Source of the DNA: Paracoccaceae bacterium
GTDB lineage: Bacteria > Pseudomonadota > Alphaproteobacteria > Rhodobacterales > Rhodobacteraceae
Assembly: GCA_003511785.1 (NCBI GenBank)
Contig: DOIS01000134.1
Coordinates: 1 to 5,684 of the forward strand
Reading direction: 5' to 3'
Length of the DNA stretch: 5,684 nt
Shown: positions 5,593-5,684 of the stretch, one piece after another
How the letters are laid out: the number at the start of each line of letters is the position of its first letter
How positions within the stretch are numbered: position 1 is the first letter of the stretch
Position numbers and translations under genes: made by a program
Notes under the pieces: model-generated
Database searches by the model: none
What the model was told of the DNA's origin: nothing
Seen by the model: the letters and a program-made list of their open reading frames with translations, nothing else

Positions 5593-5684
5593 TCAGGCGG
5601 CCGACTTCGCCTCGGGGCCGAAGCGGCCGTAGAAGGTCTGCCCCTTCTCCGCCATCTCGCGCAGACACGGCGGGCAGGCGAATC
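5593..5684 (-). CDS. C-terminal end of an unidentified minus-strand gene (partial)
   Basis: From the right edge, a minus-strand frame reads FACPPCLREMAEKGQTFYGRFGPEAKSAA and stops at TGA (complement of 5593-5595). The start lies beyond the window. The residue mix looks like real protein: a CPPC motif, alternating charged residues, an aromatic cluster, and a soft AKSAA tail. The other frames here are Arg/Gly/Pro-rich noise. The cysteine pair could bind metal or be redox-active, but I do not recognise the family. The strong hairpin 11 bases downstream fits a gene end. Confidence 0.6.
   Translation of the reverse strand, partial: FACPPCLREMAEKGQTFYGRFGPEAKSAA

Noticed and set aside
1..5684. A new multigene defence, mobile or biosynthetic system
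   Set aside because: Genes are on alternating strands with independent ends. There is no transposase, integrase, nuclease, toxin-antitoxin pair, CRISPR repeat or tRNA, and no functional link among neighbours can be supported from the sequence.

Overview
The window looks like an ordinary chromosomal stretch of a GC-rich alphaproteobacterium, most likely a Rhodobacterales member (Roseobacter/Paracoccaceae group). The reasons are the strong G/C third-position bias, an Ala/Arg/Pro-rich proteome, a sulfotransferase opening with the MILSTGRRYLFIHVPKTGGT-type N-terminus, a Hint-domain protein of the kind common in that order, and a proline-rich envelope-type protein with VPEGYR..W.D.RLN repeats. The taxonomic call is from memory of family sequences, not from a search.

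Layout, left to right. (1) <1-1016, + strand: 3' part of a proline/alanine-rich, probably exported protein with two pairs of internal repeats. (2) 1030-2040, - strand: a one-pass membrane protein with the architecture of an M48-family peptidase but without the zinc-binding HExxH. It converges on gene 1, and both stop codons lie inside one small hairpin. (3) 2041-2203: an intergenic spacer with a candidate promoter for gene 2 and a striking array of perfect palindromes. (4) 2204-3829, - strand: a complete AMP-forming acyl-CoA synthetase. (5) 3830-3958: a divergent promoter region. (6) 3959-4606, + strand: a PAPS-dependent sulfotransferase. (7) 4607-4780: a spacer with a weak hairpin and a short tandem repeat. 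(8) 4781-5465, + strand: a Hint_2-type protein broken by a frameshift. (9) 5466-5592: a spacer with a strong GC hairpin. (10) 5593->5684, - strand: the last 29 codons of an unidentified gene.

The genes do not form an obvious pathway. The acyl-CoA synthetase is metabolic; the sulfotransferase, the first protein and perhaps the M48-like protein point to the cell surface. Strand changes and spacer sizes suggest mostly single-gene transcription units. No mobile element, CRISPR array, tRNA or rRNA was seen, and nothing that amounts to a new multigene system. The most notable items are the four-half-site palindrome array at 2140-2188, the disrupted Hint gene, and the apparently catalytically dead M48 homologue.
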